Shown here piece after piece: positions 25,143-33,529 of a stretch of 64,000 nt of DNA. The notes below the pieces were generated by a model. That model saw only the letters and a list, made by a program, of their open reading frames with translations, was not told the origin of the DNA and did no database searches. Position 1 is the stretch's first letter; each line of letters begins with the position of its first letter. Source of the DNA: CALJDF01 sp038121105 (GTDB lineage Bacteria > Pseudomonadota > Alphaproteobacteria > SHVP01); contig JAYONB010000010.1 in assembly GCA_038121105.1 (NCBI GenBank), positions 62,001-126,000 of the forward strand. The letters run 5' to 3'. Position numbers and translations under genes: made by a program.

Positions 25143-27035
25143 ATGTGTGGCGTAGCGGGCATCTTCAACTTGGATGGCGCCCCGGTGTCGCCGGTCGTGT
25201 TGGGCCGCATGACCGACATGCTGACCCACCGCGGGCCGGACGATCGTGGGGTGCATGTCGATGGTGCGCTCGGTCTAGGCCATCGTCGTCTGTCGATCAT
25301 CGATCTGACCGCAGCTGGGCATCAGCCGATCGCGACGCCCGATGGGCGCTTCGTGCTTTCTTACAACGGTGAGGTCTACAACTTTGCCGAACTGCGAACC
25401 GAACTTGAAAGTGCGGGGTTTAGGTTTCGCTCGCGCACCGATAGTGAGGTCGTTCTCTACGCGTTCGCGCATTGGGGCCTTGGCGCAGTCGAGCGTTTCA
25501 ACGGGATGTTCGCTCTGGCTCTCTGGGACACGGTGGAACGGCGCCTTCATCTTGTCCGCGATCGTTACGGCATCAAGCCGCTCTACTACACGCTTGCAGG
25601 TCGCACCCTGCTGATCGGCTCGGAGTCGAAAGCTTTCTTGGCTCATCCCGATTTTTCGCCGCAAGTCGGGACGGCCGGGTTGGTCGAGTATCTGACGTTT
25701 CAGAACTGCTTCACCGACAACACCATCCTAAACGGCGTTCGCGTCGTGGAACCCGGAACGATCATGACGTTCGCGGAGGGTGCCGAAACGCCGCAGGTGC
25801 GGCGCTACTGGGACTACGCTTTCGTGGAACCCGAAAGCCACGCCAGCGAAGCCGAACTGACGGAGGAGCTCGACCGGCTCTTTACCCAAGCGGTCAGTCG
25901 GCAGCTTGTCAGCGATGTACCGGTCGGTGCTTATTTGAGCGGGGGCATTGACTCCGGTTCGATCACGGCGGTCGCAGCGCAGCAGCTTCCGCTAATGAGT
26001 ACGTTCACGGTCGGATTCGATCTTAATTCGGCGTCCGGTATCGAGCTCGCCTTCGATGAACGGGCAAGTGCCGAGCATATGTCCTACCTGTTTCGTACCC
26101 AGCAGTACGAGATGGTGCTGAAGGCCGGCGATATGGAGCGCGCCATGCGGCAGGTCGTGTGGCACATCGAAGAGCCGCGCGTGGGTCAAAGCTATCCGAA
26201 CTACTACGCGGCACGACTGGCGAGCCGGTTCGCCAAAGTCGTTCTGGCTGGCACCGGCGGCGATGAGATGTTCGGCGGTTATCCGTGGCGTTATTACCGG
26301 GGCGCTGTGGCGACGAGCTTTGAGGAATATGCCGCGAACTACTATGACTTCTGGCAGCGCCTCGTGCCGTCGGAATCAAGAAACGCAATGCTTGCACCGC
26401 TAGGCGCCGCCGCGGCGGCCGTGGACCCGAGACAGATTTTTCACGATGTCTTTCAAGAGCACGCATCGTCTCTCACGCGGCCCGAGGATTACATCAATCA
26501 TTCGATGTATTTCGAGGCAAAGACCTTTTTGCACGGTCTACTGACTGTCGACGATAAACTGTCGATGGCGCATAGCCTCGAAACCCGTGTGCCGTTCCTG
26601 GATAACGATCTTGTCGATTTCGCGATGGCGCTCCCAACGGCGATGAAGCTCGACAATCTGCAGGACGTTGTGCGGATGAACGAAAACGATCCTGGCAAAC
26701 TGAACAAGTACTTTGCCCGCACGAAAGACGGCAAAAAGCTGTTGCGCAAGGCGATGGCCCGCCATGTCCCGACGGATATTTCCGAGCGTCAAAAGCAAGG
26801 GTTCTCGGGGCCCGATGCCAGTTGGTTCCGTGGCGAGAGCATCGATTACGTGCGCGACCTGTTGATGTCGCCACGCGCGCGTATCTACGATGTTCTGGAT
26901 CGAAAGACAGTGACCGAGCTTGTTAACGATCACCTTGAGGGTCGGGAGAATCGGCGACTACTGATCTGGTCGCTGCTGTGCGTCGAGAACTGGCTCGATA
27001 TTTTTGCGCATGGCCGTTGGGAGGGCCTGGCATGA
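25143..27035 (+). CDS. asnB: Glutamine-hydrolysing asparagine synthase family protein (copy 2)
   Basis: A 630-residue protein with Cys2 (MCGVAGIFNL), HRRLSIIDLTAAGHQP, YNGEVYNFAEL in the glutaminase domain, and AYLSGGIDSGSITAV as the ATP-PPi loop of the synthetase domain. It is a distinct paralogue of the copy at 16886, not a recent duplicate. Located inside the plus-strand glycan operon, directly after a sugar aminotransferase and overlapping the next acyltransferase gene (ATGA). Amidation of a uronic acid carboxylate to a uronamide, as inferred for WbpS-type proteins, is the most attractive role; canonical asparagine synthesis is the alternative. Confidence 0.9.
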   Translation: MCGVAGIFNLDGAPVSPVVLGRMTDMLTHRGPDDRGVHVDGALGLGHRRLSIIDLTAAGHQPIATPDGRFVLSYNGEVYNFAELRTELESAGFRFRSRTDSEVVLYAFAHWGLGAVERFNGMFALALWDTVERRLHLVRDRYGIKPLYYTLAGRTLLIGSESKAFLAHPDFSPQVGTAGLVEYLTFQNCFTDNTILNGVRVVEPGTIMTFAEGAETPQVRRYWDYAFVEPESHASEAELTEELDRLFTQAVSRQLVSDVPVGAYLSGGIDSGSITAVAAQQLPLMSTFTVGFDLNSASGIELAFDERASAEHMSYLFRTQQYEMVLKAGDMERAMRQVVWHIEEPRVGQSYPNYYAARLASRFAKVVLAGTGGDEMFGGYPWRYYRGAVATSFEEYAANYYDFWQRLVPSESRNAMLAPLGAAAAAVDPRQIFHDVFQEHASSLTRPEDYINHSMYFEAKTFLHGLLTVDDKLSMAHSLETRVPFLDNDLVDFAMALPTAMKLDNLQDVVRMNENDPGKLNKYFARTKDGKKLLRKAMARHVPTDISERQKQGFSGPDASWFRGESIDYVRDLLMSPRARIYDVLDRKTVTELVNDHLEGRENRRLLIWSLLCVENWLDIFAHGRWEGLA

Positions 27036-27592
27036 CGGACGAGGATCTGCGCAAGGCCATCCAGTTGCTTCACGAGCGTACGGACGAGGATCTGCGCGAA
27101 AGGTTTGATCGGAGTCTTCCTTTCCAAGACGGCATGTTCGATCGTTGGGAACGTGCCGAACGACTTGGCTTCGCCAAGGACGTCAGCATCTACAATTCAA
27201 GCCTCGTCTACGGTGATGTTCGCGTCGGCGAGGCAAGCTGGATCGGGCCCTATACATTGCTGGACGGTTCCCAAGGCGGTCTGACCATCGGCCACCACTG
27301 CTCGATCTCGGCCGGTGTCCAGATCTATACCCACGATACGGTTCTCTGGTCCCTTTCGGGCGGCATATCGGACAAGCGAATCGGCGCGGTTTCGATCGGC
27401 GACTGCACTTATGTCGGTAGCCAGGTCGTCATCGCGTGCGGGGTGACCATCGGGATGCAATGTGTCGTTGCCGCCAACAGTTTCGTAAATCGGAATGTGG
27501 CCGATCGCACGATCGTCGGCGGAACACCCGCCAAACCTATCGGTATGGTCGATGTCGGCGCAGACGGCAGCATTGCCCTCCGATATGACTAG
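27032..27592 (+). CDS. Left-handed beta-helix acyltransferase
   Basis: A 186-residue protein with a helical N-terminus (about 1-45) and hexapeptide-repeat coils from about 55 to 170: SLVYGDVRVGEASWIGP, TIGHHCSISAGVQIYTHD, then CTYVGSQVVIACGVTIGMQ and IVGGTPAKPIG. It is of the LbetaH sugar O- or N-acetyltransferase type that uses acetyl-CoA; the conserved HD region (IYTHDT) would hold the catalytic His. The start ATG overlaps the TGA of asnB copy 2. It probably decorates a glycan sugar; substrate unknown. Confidence 0.88.
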   Translation: MTDEDLRKAIQLLHERTDEDLRERFDRSLPFQDGMFDRWERAERLGFAKDVSIYNSSLVYGDVRVGEASWIGPYTLLDGSQGGLTIGHHCSISAGVQIYTHDTVLWSLSGGISDKRIGAVSIGDCTYVGSQVVIACGVTIGMQCVVAANSFVNRNVADRTIVGGTPAKPIGMVDVGADGSIALRYD

Positions 27593-27613
27593 GCCGTCAC
27601 GGCGTCTTCGGAA

Positions 27614-28930
27614 ATGCGCCTAGTCGACGCCCTCCTTGCCGTAATTATCGTCATTCTTGCGGCGCCCATCTTCCTGTTGGCGCTCCTCATCGTTCGCCGC
27701 CTTGAACCTGCAACGCGCAGCACGATCGTCTCGCTAACGGCCGACTCGATTGCGGACACATCGCGGCTCAATACGCCTGATACGCTTGCTCAGTTCTATG
27801 GGCGGGATCCGTTCGTTCGCACGTATGTCGTTCACACTGGCGACCGGTCGGGCGGGGCGAGAAGGCTCGCTCCGGGCATCATCGGTGTGGAACTCCCGAT
27901 GTGCTTGCCGCAGTTCGTCGAGCGCCTCGTCCCGCTAACGACCCGGATGTGGCTCGAGATTTCGAGTATTCCGGCAACGATTCGGTTAATGCGCCGGTTG
28001 GGATCCGATGTTCTGGAGGTCATGTCACCCAGCGCGATGGTGCCACGCGCCCTACTCATCCAACTGCTGACGGGCTGCCGGCTCACCACCCAGGTGCGCG
28101 GCAACATCGATCTCCTGACGCATTCTCTCGGCACCTACTTTTACTGCCGCATTCGGACCCGCTGGTTGCTCCCACGGTTGTTCGCCGGCGCGGTTCATCG
28201 ATTGATTGCAGAAGGCTTCTATCGGCGCTGCGATCTTGTTGTCGGTTACAACCTCAACAACCTGCAAAGCGCGATTTCGAATGGGGCGGACCCAACCAAA
28301 AGTCGTCTGGCGCGCATTTCAATCGACCAGACCATTATGGATGCGCCTGTGCGGCCGCGCACCGATCTACCGGGGTTTCCACAAAGTGGGCGCGTGATCT
28401 TGCTGTGGTCTCGATTGGGGCCGGAAAAATACGTTGCGGAGGCCCTTGAGGCGTTCATTGCCCTTGCCGCGACACATGCCGATGTCGCCTTCGTCATCGT
28501 CGGCGACGGGCCATTGCGCGAATCGCTCGAAGCGCGATCACGCGCCGCCGGAGTGGCGGACAGGGTTGCCTTTCTAGGGTTCCGCGACCGGGCGTTTATT
28601 CGATCTGCAGCGGCCTATGCCGACGTGGCTTTGGTGCCCTACGGCGGGAGTTCACTGGTCGAGGCCATTTTACTCGATCTGCCGGTCGTCGCTTTCGACG
28701 TGGAGTGGCACGCGGAACTCGTGCGACCGGGGGAGACGGGTTTTCTCGCCGATTTCCCCGATGCCCACCATATGGCGGCGCAGTTGACGGCGGCTCTAGA
28801 CAACCCTGACGAGGCAAAGCGGATGGCGCGGGCATGCCGCGTGGTGGCCGACCGGATGTTCGATCCGGATCGGTTACGCGCAAATGAACGTCGCATCTAT
28901 TCGTCATTGGTAAGGGCGCCCGCCGCGTGA
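27614..28930 (+). CDS. Glycosyltransferase family 4 with N-terminal membrane helix
   Basis: A 438-residue protein. Residues 1-30 (RLVDALLAVIIVILAAPIFL, then LALLIVRRLEP) form a membrane helix that resembles the anchor helix of monotopic phosphoglycosyltransferases, but no PGT catalytic domain follows. Residues about 40-430 form a GT-B glycosyltransferase: VILLWSRLGPEKYVAEALEA, VAFVIVGDGPLRESLEARS, RVAFLGFRDRAFI and VPYGGSSLVEAILLDLPVV. The second Glu of the usual EX7E pair is not evident. The stop overlaps the next gene (GTGA). Cytoplasmic face of the inner membrane. Confidence 0.85.
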   Translation: MRLVDALLAVIIVILAAPIFLLALLIVRRLEPATRSTIVSLTADSIADTSRLNTPDTLAQFYGRDPFVRTYVVHTGDRSGGARRLAPGIIGVELPMCLPQFVERLVPLTTRMWLEISSIPATIRLMRRLGSDVLEVMSPSAMVPRALLIQLLTGCRLTTQVRGNIDLLTHSLGTYFYCRIRTRWLLPRLFAGAVHRLIAEGFYRRCDLVVGYNLNNLQSAISNGADPTKSRLARISIDQTIMDAPVRPRTDLPGFPQSGRVILLWSRLGPEKYVAEALEAFIALAATHADVAFVIVGDGPLRESLEARSRAAGVADRVAFLGFRDRAFIRSAAAYADVALVPYGGSSLVEAILLDLPVVAFDVEWHAELVRPGETGFLADFPDAHHMAAQLTAALDNPDEAKRMARACRVVADRMFDPDRLRANERRIYSSLVRAPAA

Positions 28931-30453
28931 GTGCTGCGGTGGTGCCGCTCTGGCTCGGCATGGTCGCGCTCGCAATTGCCATCGTGTTGCGCGTTTTGCC
29001 ACGTTTGGTATGGCCGAGGTATCACGGCACCGATGCCTACTATCACCAAGCCTACATCCGTCTTATCCGAGAGACGGGGCATCGTCTTCCGCAGCAAAAC
29101 CCCCGCATCACCGGACCGGGACGTCACGCTTATCCGGCCCTCTTTCATTGGGCGTTGTCATTTTTCAATCCGGGCCAGGTGCGCTGGTTTGATGGGTTCG
29201 GCGGTGCCCTCGGTGATCTCATTGTTGCGGTTGCGACATCCGCGGTCTTGTACGTTCATGGCGCCGCCGACCTTGGCCAGGCGTTCGCCGTGGCGGGGCT
29301 CTACCTTTTCCTTCCCGGATTGGTCCTGCCGCACATCGGTCCACGCGCTTTTACGTTGACCCCGCGTGTTTGGGGGCAAGCGTTCTACGCGTTGGCGGTC
29401 GTCTGCTGGTTGGTGGCGGAAACCGTTCCGCAAGCTTGGGCGTTGTCTGTGTTGCCGCTGGCCCTGATGCTTCTGACGTCGAAATTTGCGGTGCAGAACT
29501 TGGTGTTCATCACGCCGGTCGTGGCAGTCGTTACCGGACGGTACGAGATTGCTCTCGTCGCCATTGCGGCAGCGGTGCTGGCGCTCGTGCTTTTTCGCGC
29601 GATGTTCGTCCGTCAACTGGTGGGCCAGCTAGGCCATCTCACCTGGTATTTCCGGCGCAACCAGGGAATGGTTGCTCACCGCAACAACTGGCGAGCATTA
29701 GTGGATGCACTGCGCGCGGCAAACCTGCGTCGTCTCTTGGTAGAAAGCCTTTGGCACAACCCACTCGTTTCCGGTCTCGTGCGTCACTTTCCATTGATCT
29801 TGGCGATTGGATTGGCCTGGTCGAGCCCCGGGAACTATGAGCTGGCGTTAGCATTCGCGCTGTCATGGGTGGCGCTCGTCCCGTGGTTTCTCACGGCATT
29901 TGGTCCTGCGCGCATTCTTGGTGAAAGCGAACGCTATCTTGAGTTCGCCGCACCGGCGGGGTGGATGCTGTTGTGGTTTACCCATCCGAGTCCGCTGGTT
30001 ATCGTGGTCGTTTCGTTGGCGTGCCTTGGCGGGTATGTCGCGACGGTGGTCTTCATGTCCCGTACGCATCGGGGATTCGGAAGCGACGCGGAGGGGGAGG
30101 TCGCCCAAGTGTTAGCCCGAGAGCGCGACGTGACGCTGCTTTGTCTCCATGATCCCGAAAGCTACTATTTCCTCGCTGCAACCGACGCTAGGCTGGCCAA
30201 GTACAATGGAGACCTCACAGCCTTCGGCGACGCGGGTCGGTTTATCGCTCGGTTCTTCTGGCGCTATCCCTATGTCGATCCGAGGTCTCTGAAGGACCTC
30301 ATCGAAGAAGGCGATGTGACGCATGTTTTGGAAAACCGACGCGGTCGGGACCGGTTCGTCGCCTCTGCGGGCACGGACTACGATATGACGGGGCTGCAAG
30401 AGATCTTTCGCAACCAGGCCTATGTTCTTTACGCCGCTAGGTCTGCTCCGTGA
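28927..30453 (+). CDS. Polytopic membrane protein, GT-C glycosyltransferase-like
   Basis: A 508-residue integral membrane protein with about ten to twelve hydrophobic segments (from residue 5 to about 375) and a soluble C-terminal domain of about 120 residues. Near residue 37 the first external loop has YHGTDAYYHQAYIRLI, similar to the acidic loop motif of GT-C enzymes such as STT3/PglB and ArnT, and LGESERYLEFAAP lies at about 330. I do not recognise a named family. Its place between a GT4 and the ABC exporter, with GTGA overlaps on both sides, argues for a step in lipid-linked glycan assembly or polymerisation. Confidence 0.7.
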   Translation: MSAAVVPLWLGMVALAIAIVLRVLPRLVWPRYHGTDAYYHQAYIRLIRETGHRLPQQNPRITGPGRHAYPALFHWALSFFNPGQVRWFDGFGGALGDLIVAVATSAVLYVHGAADLGQAFAVAGLYLFLPGLVLPHIGPRAFTLTPRVWGQAFYALAVVCWLVAETVPQAWALSVLPLALMLLTSKFAVQNLVFITPVVAVVTGRYEIALVAIAAAVLALVLFRAMFVRQLVGQLGHLTWYFRRNQGMVAHRNNWRALVDALRAANLRRLLVESLWHNPLVSGLVRHFPLILAIGLAWSSPGNYELALAFALSWVALVPWFLTAFGPARILGESERYLEFAAPAGWMLLWFTHPSPLVIVVVSLACLGGYVATVVFMSRTHRGFGSDAEGEVAQVLARERDVTLLCLHDPESYYFLAATDARLAKYNGDLTAFGDAGRFIARFFWRYPYVDPRSLKDLIEEGDVTHVLENRRGRDRFVASAGTDYDMTGLQEIFRNQAYVLYAARSAP

Positions 30454-32201
30454 TCGGGCGGCTCGCGGTCTATTTTCAGGCCGTCCCAGGCGGCGCTGGC
30501 CGCCTAATCCCATTGTTCTTTCTTTCGGGAATTGCGGCATTACTCGAAGGGAGCGCGCTGGTTTTACTTGTCCCCATCATCGAGGGCGGTGGAGGCGTCG
30601 CCAGTGGCGGGCTTGCCGTTCGTATTGTGCTGTCGGTTCTCACGGCCGTCGGCATTGAGTCGTCGATTACCAATCTTGCGGTTTGTTTCGGCGTCTTGGC
30701 GATCGTGTCGGCGGTCCTCATTTGGCTGTCGACCGTTGCGATCCACATGTTGGTGACGGGAACCGACGCGCGCATGCGCCGCCTGCTTTTCGACGGCGTT
30801 ATGGGGTTGGCGTGGCCCCGCCTTGCAGCGGAAAAGTCCGGCAACATCGTCAAGGCGCTCAATGCCGATCCCATTCAAGCGGGCATCGGATTGCACAACC
30901 TCCTGCTGGCCGGGACCAACGCGATTGCGGGATGTGCCTATCTGGTGATCGCTCTCATTCTTTCTTGGCGGCTCACTCTTCTCAGTTTGGCGTTCGCGAT
31001 CGTCGTTTTGCCGGTCTACCTGTGGCTCGTGTCGCGCGGGCGCCGCGCCAGCCAGGAGGCGAGCCAACTAGAGTCCTCTGTGCTCGGTCATGCCCAAGAA
31101 AGCGTCGGCAACGCCAAACTTTTATTCGCCCAGGGCCTGCGTGGTTTTGTTACCGGACGCTATCGTACGATCGTGGATCGCTATCGAGGCGCGCGCCTTC
31201 GCCAGGACATTCTCGTCGAATCATCGCGGCTTTCTTTCGAACTCGTCGCCGTTCTGTTTGTTCTCGGCATTCTATTGCTGATCGCAATGGGGACCGGCGA
31301 TTTGCCGATCAGCCTCGGTCTTGTATTTCTCGCGGTGTTCTATCGCTTGGCGCCGAAAATCGTGACGGTCCAGTCCGGCCTATTCAGGGCGGCCAATCAT
31401 GCGGCTTGGGTGCAAGAATGGTTGGAGCGCCTTAGAGATTACGAAGCAAATCGCGCCGCGACGACGGGAACGAAGCCGCCGTACTATTCGACCGATCTCA
31501 AAATCGTTGACGGTGCATTTCGCTATCAAGGCAGATCCGGCCTCGACGAAGGTGCGGAAGCACAAATTGGCCGCATCCACGGATTGCAGGACATCAATCT
31601 CACCGTCCCTGCGAACAGCGCGATTGCGATAAGCGGTCCATCCGGGCACGGCAAAAGCACGCTCATTGACGTCATCGCCGGGCTGATCGCGCTCGATTCC
31701 GGTCGCGTGTTGCTCGACGGGACCTCCTTGAGCGAGATCGATCTTGCTGCGTGGCAACGCATGATCGGCTTCGTACCGCAAGATGCGCCGCTTTTTCACG
31801 GGACGATCGGCGAGAACATAACCCTAGGCGAGGGTGAGGGCGGGAAAGACGCCTCGCGTCTCGCCGAGGCGATGCGACTCGCCGATGCCACGGACTTCGT
31901 GAGCGACTTGCCGTTCGGGATCGACACGATGGTCGGGGAACGCGGCAATATGCTGTCCGGCGGACAACGCCAGAGGATCGCACTGGCGCGCGCGCTCTAC
32001 CGCCAGCCCCGTTTGCTCATTCTCGACGAAGCAACCAGCGCTCTTGACGCATCAACCGCGAAACGGGTCGTTACCAACCTGACGGAACTAAAGAATAAGA
32101 CAGCGATCATCGTCATTAGTCACGAACCCACGCTGCTCGCACTCGCCGACGTTCGATACGAAATGCGTAACGGCGAACTGCACCCAATAGATTATCTATG
32201 A
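30450..32201 (+). CDS. ABC exporter with fused permease and ATPase (MsbA/PglK-like flippase)
   Basis: A 583-residue half-transporter: six membrane helices in the first 330 residues, then an ATPase domain with Walker A GPSGHGKST (about 393-401), Q-loop FVPQDAPLFHG, signature LSGGQRQRIALARAL and Walker B LLILDEATSALD. It would work as a homodimer. In a glycan operon the natural role is flipping a lipid-linked oligosaccharide, as PglK does, or exporting a lipid. The GTG start overlaps the stop of the GT-C-like gene. No Wzx-type flippase is present, which strengthens this assignment. Confidence 0.9.
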   Translation: MIGRLAVYFQAVPGGAGRLIPLFFLSGIAALLEGSALVLLVPIIEGGGGVASGGLAVRIVLSVLTAVGIESSITNLAVCFGVLAIVSAVLIWLSTVAIHMLVTGTDARMRRLLFDGVMGLAWPRLAAEKSGNIVKALNADPIQAGIGLHNLLLAGTNAIAGCAYLVIALILSWRLTLLSLAFAIVVLPVYLWLVSRGRRASQEASQLESSVLGHAQESVGNAKLLFAQGLRGFVTGRYRTIVDRYRGARLRQDILVESSRLSFELVAVLFVLGILLLIAMGTGDLPISLGLVFLAVFYRLAPKIVTVQSGLFRAANHAAWVQEWLERLRDYEANRAATTGTKPPYYSTDLKIVDGAFRYQGRSGLDEGAEAQIGRIHGLQDINLTVPANSAIAISGPSGHGKSTLIDVIAGLIALDSGRVLLDGTSLSEIDLAAWQRMIGFVPQDAPLFHGTIGENITLGEGEGGKDASRLAEAMRLADATDFVSDLPFGIDTMVGERGNMLSGGQRQRIALARALYRQPRLLILDEATSALDASTAKRVVTNLTELKNKTAIIVISHEPTLLALADVRYEMRNGELHPIDYL

Positions 32202-32276
32202 TGCGACCAGCTGTTGTTGACAGGCAATGACCGCCATCGTACGAGACGCGCCGATTCGACGAAGGAATCCAAACCA

Positions 32277-33521
32277 ATGAAGATTGCTGTTGTTGGGCTG
32301 GGCTATGTCGGCCTGCCGCTCTGTGTCGCCCTTGCAAGAAAGTTCAAAGTCGTCGGTTTTGATATCGACGAGGCGCGCATTGCTGAAATCGACGCTGGGC
32401 ATGACCGAACGGGTGAACTAGACGAGGCCGCCTTGCGGAACTGCGCCGCCATCTTCACTTCTGATGAGGCTGGCCTTGCGGCCGACGTCGTCATCGTCAC
32501 GGTTCCCACGCCGGTGGATGCGGCTAACCAGCCTGACCTACGAGCCGTAGAGGCCGCCTCGCGCACGGTCGGCCGACATATCGCCAGGGGCGCCATCGTC
32601 GTCTATGAAAGCACCGTTTACCCAGGCGTGACGGAGGAAATCTGCGGCCCGATTCTCGAAAAGGAGTCCGGATTGGTCTGCGGCACAGACTTTTTCCTGG
32701 GCTACTCGCCCGAGCGAATCAATCCGGGCGACCGCGAGCATACGGTGGACCGCATCACCAAGGTGATCGCCGGGCAAACCCCCGCGGTGACCGAAAAACT
32801 TGCCGAGGTTTATGGCGCGGTAACGACCGGCGGCGTGTTTCGGGCGCGCGACATCCGGACGGCCGAGGCCGCAAAGGTGATTGAGAATGCGCAGCGCGAC
32901 ATCAACATCGCGTTCGTCAACGAGATCACAGCGGTTTTTCACAAGATGGATTTGTCGATCCATGACGTCCTCGACGCCGCGCGCACCAAGTGGAACTTCC
33001 TCGACTTCAGGCCGGGCCTTGTGGGCGGTCACTGTATCGGGGTCGACCCCTATTACCTTGCCGCCAAGGCGGTGGCGGTCGGACATGATCCTAAAGTGAT
33101 CTTGGCTGGACGAAGCACCAACGATGGGATGGGCGCCTTCATCGCCGACTCGGTTGCCGCCGATCTCGCTACGCCTGCGCGTGTGCTGGTCATGGGGCTG
33201 ACGTTCAAAGAGAACGTCCCGGATCTGCGCAACACCCGGGTCGTCGATATCGTCGCGCGTCTACAGGAACTTGGCCATCAGGTTACGGTGCACGATCCGA
33301 TTGCCGATCCTGCTGAAGCGCAGCAGTTCTATGGCATCGACCTTGCCGACGGCATGGTGGGGCCATTCGACGCTGCGGTCGGCGCCGTCGCGCATGAGGC
33401 TTATGTGAAGATGTCGGATCAGGAACTTGCCGGCCTTCTTACCGACAACGGTATCTTGGCCGATATCAAAGGGATTTGGCGCGAGCGTCGGATCGCAGGC
33501 GTTCGGCGCTGGCAGTTGTAG
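32277..33521 (+). CDS. UDP-N-acetylhexosamine 6-dehydrogenase (WbpA/TviB family)
   Basis: A 414-residue nucleotide-sugar dehydrogenase. It starts KIAVVGLGYVGLPLCVALA (NAD site), has VIVTVPTPVD, VVYESTVYPGVTEEICGP and FLGYSPERINPGDREH, and the catalytic Cys in VGGHCIGVDPYYLAAKA. The C-terminal domain has VLVMGLTFKENVPDLRNTR. This family oxidises UDP-GlcNAc or UDP-GalNAc to the uronic acid in two NAD-dependent steps. With the WbpB-WbpD fusion and WbpE-like gene it completes the route to a UDP-2,3-diacetamido-uronic acid. ATG at 32277 is preceded by GAAGGA. It is the last gene of the operon and converges with the heparinase-like gene, 8 bp away. Confidence 0.93.
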   Translation: MKIAVVGLGYVGLPLCVALARKFKVVGFDIDEARIAEIDAGHDRTGELDEAALRNCAAIFTSDEAGLAADVVIVTVPTPVDAANQPDLRAVEAASRTVGRHIARGAIVVYESTVYPGVTEEICGPILEKESGLVCGTDFFLGYSPERINPGDREHTVDRITKVIAGQTPAVTEKLAEVYGAVTTGGVFRARDIRTAEAAKVIENAQRDINIAFVNEITAVFHKMDLSIHDVLDAARTKWNFLDFRPGLVGGHCIGVDPYYLAAKAVAVGHDPKVILAGRSTNDGMGAFIADSVAADLATPARVLVMGLTFKENVPDLRNTRVVDIVARLQELGHQVTVHDPIADPAEAQQFYGIDLADGMVGPFDAAVGAVAHEAYVKMSDQELAGLLTDNGILADIKGIWRERRIAGVRRWQL

Positions 33522-33529
33522 CGCCCGAC

